Origin: Dorea sp.
Lineage (GTDB): Bacteria; Bacillota_A; Clostridia; Lachnospirales; Lachnospiraceae
Assembly (NCBI GenBank): GCA_016295505.1
Contig: JAEDLC010000093.1
Span: 1-7,242, forward strand
Length of the DNA: 7,242 bases
Direction of reading: 5' to 3'
A program made the translations under genes and the position numbers. Under the pieces are notes generated by a model that was not told where the DNA came from, did not search any database, and saw nothing but the letters and a program-made list of their open reading frames with translations. Shown here one piece after another: positions 4,743 to 7,242 of this stretch (position 1 is the stretch's first letter; every line of letters begins with the position of its first letter).

Positions 4743-5957
4743 CTATACATGGAAGACATATTTATCCAGTCTTTCAAAAGCCTCCTTTACTCTGACAAGA
4801 GGCAGTGCAAGATTCATGCGGATGCCGTATGGCTCCTGGAACATTCTGCCATCCTGCCATGCGACTCCGACGTTCCATCCTGCTTTGAGCAGCTCGTCCA
4901 TTGACAGATTATGCTCTATACACCAATCTTCACAATCGAGAAACAGCATATAAGTCCCCTGTGGCTTGCACAACTTTATCCCACGATAGTTTTCCACAAT
5001 ATGTCTGTATGCATAATCCACATTGGCCGAAAGAACCTGACACAGTTCATTGACCCATTCATATCCTTCTGCCTGATATGCTCCGATCAGTGCATGCATG
5101 GAAAGTACATTCATCGTATTATAATGCGATTTGCTGCTCTTTGCACGTACCCGGTCTCTGAGACACTTGTTAAAGATAATATGGTAGCTTCCCACCAGGC
5201 CTGCCAGATTAAATGTCTTACTCGGCGCATAGACTGCAACCGTTCGGTTGCGTGCATCCGGGCTGACCGACTGGGTTGGAATATGCTGGTGCCCTTTCAG
5301 AATCAGATCTGACCATATCTCATCAGAGATCACTACACAGTCATTATTCTTATACACTTCCATTGCCTTCTCGATTTCCCATCTTTCCCATACTCTTCCA
5401 CATGGATTATGCGGACTGCAGAATACAGCCACATGGATCTGATTGGCCTTTAATTTTGCGTCCATATCCTCGTAATCCATTCTCCAGATTCCTTTTTCAT
5501 CTTTTTTCAGCGGACTGTGTACGATTCGGTATCCGTTGTTGGTGATACTCTTGGTAAATCCAACATACGTCGGACTGTGAAGAAGCACTGCATCTCCCGG
5601 TGCGGCATAGGCAGTCAGCGTCGATATCACACATCCGAGAACACCATTCTCGTATCCGATATATTCCGGCAGAAGCCCTACCACATTGTTGCGGATCTTA
5701 TGCCACCGGATAATAGAATCATAATATTCCTCTGGCGCATCAAAATATCCGAAAGCCGGATGTTCCACTCTATCCCTGATCGCCTTCTGTACGGTCGGAA
5801 CCGTCGGAAAATTCATATCTGCAACCCACATCGGTATGACATCAAATCCTTCTTTCGGCGGGTCTGGCGCAAATCCTTCTTTCTTCCCGATTCCATCTAC
5901 CGCAAGCGCATCTTTTCCATGACGATCCAGAATCGTCGTAAAATCATATTTTATCAT
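4743..5957 (-). CDS. MalY/PatB-family PLP enzyme (cystathionine beta-lyase / aminotransferase)
   Basis: Fold-type I PLP enzyme of 404 residues (405 if the preceding ATG is used). The family cleaves C-S bonds of cystathionine or cysteine to a thiol or sulfide, pyruvate and ammonia; some members also act as regulators (E. coli MalY). Residues here count from the ATG at 5960. The opening segment has the family hallmark VIPMWVADMNFPT (41-53). PLP contacts are Asn185 in SPHNPCGRVW, Asp213 in ISDEIW and the Schiff-base Lys248 in APSKTFNLAG, with the carboxylate-binding Arg381 in GIRMNLALP. All catalytic residues are intact and the length is typical. Two ATGs are adjacent: from GGAGG (5965-5969) the first (5960) is only 4 nt away and the second (5957) 7 nt, so the second is preferred. 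The upstream peptidase gene ends 18 nt before this start, which suggests one transcript. The true substrate cannot be told from sequence. Confidence 0.93.
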   Translation of the reverse strand: MIKYDFTTILDRHGKDALAVDGIGKKEGFAPDPPKEGFDVIPMWVADMNFPTVPTVQKAIRDRVEHPAFGYFDAPEEYYDSIIRWHKIRNNVVGLLPEYIGYENGVLGCVISTLTAYAAPGDAVLLHSPTYVGFTKSITNNGYRIVHSPLKKDEKGIWRMDYEDMDAKLKANQIHVAVFCSPHNPCGRVWERWEIEKAMEVYKNNDCVVISDEIWSDLILKGHQHIPTQSVSPDARNRTVAVYAPSKTFNLAGLVGSYHIIFNKCLRDRVRAKSSKSHYNTMNVLSMHALIGAYQAEGYEWVNELCQVLSANVDYAYRHIVENYRGIKLCKPQGTYMLFLDCEDWCIEHNLSMDELLKAGWNVGVAWQDGRMFQEPYGIRMNLALPLVRVKEAFERLDKYVFHV

Positions 5958-5975
5958 CATGTATCCTCCTGTATC

Positions 5976-6890
5976 CTATGGTTTTGAATATATCCACATT
6001 GCCTTGATCTGATCCTTAATATCTGCAAATACCCACGTTTTATCACTGTTGGTCTGGCTAAACGGATCATTTACTGCTACACTCCCATTTTCATATCCGG
6101 TCAGGACAATAAAGTGTCCGATCTTTGTAAAATCTCCGGGAGCTACACTGCAGATGATCGGATGTCCTGCTGTCAGTTCCGCACTCACCTGCTCCTCATT
6201 CAGATTCCCCTCATAACAGTTAAGATTCCAGGTTGCACCGGCCTCTTTCATAAATGCCCAGTATGTATTGTTCTCTTCATCCACATATCCATTCTGTGTT
6301 CCGTAAGCCGCCACCTTATCCGGAGTGATGGAAGGATCCTGATTCAGACCGGATGCCACCATTGCCATGCAGGTAGGGCCGCATCCGCTGACTGCCACAA
6401 TACTCGTTCCATATGGAGCATAGCCCCATCTTTCATCCCACTGGAGCAGTAACGGAATCGAACCATCCTGCGGCAGTTCACCGATTGATTCCGCACATGG
6501 CGTATCTTTTTTTTCTTCATAGTCTTCTACAAAGCTTACTGTCTCCGGGTTCTTATCCAACAGTTCAATCACTCCTGCCGGATATTGTGCCTGTTCTGCC
6601 TGCTCCCGGACACGCTCCACTTTCTCTTCCTGAGTTTCTTCTTTATTCTGCGATTCTTTCTGCTTCTCTTCTATACTCTCCCCTTCATATTTTACTGTTT
6701 CACTTTTCCGGCTGTCTGCATCCTTCGATGTCCGGACTGCATTCTCTGTTCCTTTTCCTATCTGCGGCAGACTGCTTCCTACCCCCACAATTCCCAAAAG
6801 CAATACCACCACTCCACAGATTACAAGTCTCTGATACAGCTGTTGCTTTCTTCTTCTCTTTGAAAATGTTTCTTTCTTCTTTGGCTCCAT
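5976..6890 (-). CDS. Membrane-anchored C39-like cysteine peptidase
   Basis: Protein of 304 residues with a short basic N-terminus (KKKETFSKRRRKQQ), one hydrophobic segment at about 22-40 (signal anchor), then a charged Glu/Lys/Gln-rich stretch (about 60-105) that may be helical or coiled-coil. The C-terminal domain (about 145-304) is of the Peptidase_C39_2 type. It starts PLLLQWDERWGYAPYG and carries the nucleophile Cys170 in SGCGPTCMAM, His259 in IGHFIVLTGY and Asp275 in VNDPF, so the triad is complete. It is not fused to an ABC transporter, unlike bacteriocin-processing C39 exporters. The predicted topology puts the catalytic domain outside the cell; the substrate is unknown. The ATG at 6888-6890 is preceded by a mediocre AGGGG (GGGG at 6901-6904) 10 nt away; an ATG at 6898-6900 is in another frame and gives only a short overlapping frame. 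It is first in a unit with the downstream MalY-like gene and is read from a clear promoter. Confidence 0.9.
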   Translation of the reverse strand: MEPKKKETFSKRRRKQQLYQRLVICGVVVLLLGIVGVGSSLPQIGKGTENAVRTSKDADSRKSETVKYEGESIEEKQKESQNKEETQEEKVERVREQAEQAQYPAGVIELLDKNPETVSFVEDYEEKKDTPCAESIGELPQDGSIPLLLQWDERWGYAPYGTSIVAVSGCGPTCMAMVASGLNQDPSITPDKVAAYGTQNGYVDEENNTYWAFMKEAGATWNLNCYEGNLNEEQVSAELTAGHPIICSVAPGDFTKIGHFIVLTGYENGSVAVNDPFSQTNSDKTWVFADIKDQIKAMWIYSKP

Positions 6891-6941
6891 TTATATTCAT
6901 CCCCTGAAAAATCGACTTATTTCGTAAAATTTACGCTGTTT

Positions 6942-6970
6942 ATTATACAACACGTCCGTTCCTGTTACAA
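6942..6970 (-). promoter_or_regulatory. Sigma-A promoter of the C39 peptidase / MalY-like unit
   Basis: The minus strand reads TTGTAA (6965-6970), exactly 17 bp, then a perfect TATAAT (6942-6947). Transcription would start near 6935, leaving a leader of about 45 nt. No operator-like repeat is apparent around it. Confidence 0.8.
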
Positions 6971-7040
6971 CTTAAGGTTTCCTAAAGATTGTCTTAGTGC
7001 TAATTTTTTAACAATTTTTACAATTTTTTTAAATTAGGGG

Positions 7041-7069
7041 TTGCATTTTTCCCTGAAAGATGTTATTAT
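7041..7069 (+). promoter_or_regulatory. Promoter of the tRNA-Pro / tRNA-Gly unit
   Basis: TTGCAT (7041-7046), 17 bp, TATTAT (7064-7069) with TGT in front as an extended -10. The start would be near 7076, about 30 nt before the first tRNA. T-tracts of 6, 5 and 7 bases begin at 7004, 7015 and 7024, roughly one helical turn apart, directly upstream of the -35. They could act as an UP element or bend the DNA. Confidence 0.8.
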
Positions 7070-7107
7070 TTAATTCGTTCGCAGGACAGATAAAAACAAA
7101 AAAATAA

Positions 7108-7182
7108 CGGGGTGTGGCTCAGTTTGGCTAGAGCGCCTGGTTTGGGACCAGGAGGCCGCAGGTTCGAATCCTGTCACCCCGA
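7108..7182 (+). tRNA. tRNA-Pro (anticodon TGG)
   Basis: The full cloverleaf can be drawn. The acceptor stem is CGGGGTG (7108-7114) with CACCCCG (7175-7181) and discriminator A7182. The D stem is GCTC/GAGC and the anticodon stem CCTGG/CCAGG. The 7-nt anticodon loop has anticodon TGG at 7143-7145, and the T arm is GCAGG-TTCGAAT-CCTGT. The 3' CCA is not encoded and must be added by the nucleotidyltransferase. Confidence 0.97.
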
Positions 7183-7192
7183 TATGATTTAT

Positions 7193-7242
7193 GCGGGTGT
7201 AGTTCAATGGTAGAACACCAGCCTTCCAAGCTGGATACGTGG
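7193..7242 (+). tRNA. tRNA-Gly (anticodon TCC), 3' part outside window
   Basis: The acceptor strand GCGGGTG (7193-7199), D arm, and anticodon stem CCAGC (7218-7222) / GCTGG (7230-7234) around the loop with anticodon TCC at 7225-7227 are present. The window ends in the variable region/T arm. It follows tRNA-Pro after only 10 nt, so the two are one transcription unit. Confidence 0.95.

Noticed and set aside
6700..6900. 66-codon minus-strand frame starting at the ATG at 6898-6900
   Set aside because: It overlaps the N-terminus of the C39-like peptidase in another frame and has no domain; the peptidase frame has the conserved features.
6991..7003. AGTGCTAA near the tRNA promoter as a third CIRCE
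   Set aside because: Only one arm is present; neither orientation has a partner arm at the 9-bp spacing, so chance similarity is more likely.

Overview
The window looks like chromosome from a low-to-moderate GC, Gram-positive anaerobe of the Clostridia, most likely Lachnospiraceae. The taxonomic call is an inference from several traits: strong AGGAGG-type ribosome binding sites, HrcA/CIRCE operators, a rubredoxin-less flavodiiron protein with all iron ligands, the style of the Hsp20 and ClpB proteins, and tRNA genes without an encoded CCA. Every protein gene is on the minus strand. The only plus-strand genes are two tRNAs at the right edge. There is no transposase, phage gene or CRISPR array.

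Positions 1-3024 (read right to left) are a heat-shock cluster: a CIRCE-controlled promoter, hsp20, a rho-independent terminator, a zinc-finger-less DnaJ/CbpA-type co-chaperone, a second CIRCE-controlled promoter, and clpB, which runs off the left edge. Together they would hold unfolded proteins (Hsp20), pass them to DnaK (the J protein) and pull aggregates apart (ClpB). In both CIRCE elements the only deviation from the perfect palindrome is the base that completes a consensus TTGACA -35 box, so HrcA would sit on the promoter itself.

Positions 3025-3481 hold no credible gene but are not empty. They contain three diverged tandem copies of a 53-bp unit (3063-3221), a rod-like imperfect hairpin of 79 nt (3311-3389), a second hairpin with a plus-strand T-tract (3396-3436), and a small inverted repeat (3452-3477). 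The long hairpin ends in a T7 tract on the minus strand, so it can serve as the fprA terminator. The same block could instead be the body of an unrecognised plus-strand small RNA. This is the least explained part of the window.

Positions 3482-4648 encode a flavodiiron protein (oxygen and/or NO reductase). Positions 4743-6890 encode a two-gene unit: a membrane-anchored C39-like cysteine peptidase followed 18 nt later by a MalY/PatB-type PLP enzyme (cystathionine beta-lyase/aminotransferase), read from a good sigma-A promoter at 6942-6970. A divergent AT-rich region of about 217 bp separates this unit from a tRNA-Pro(TGG) gene and a tRNA-Gly(TCC) gene cut by the right edge. The tRNA pair has its own strong extended -10 promoter, preceded by phased T-tracts.
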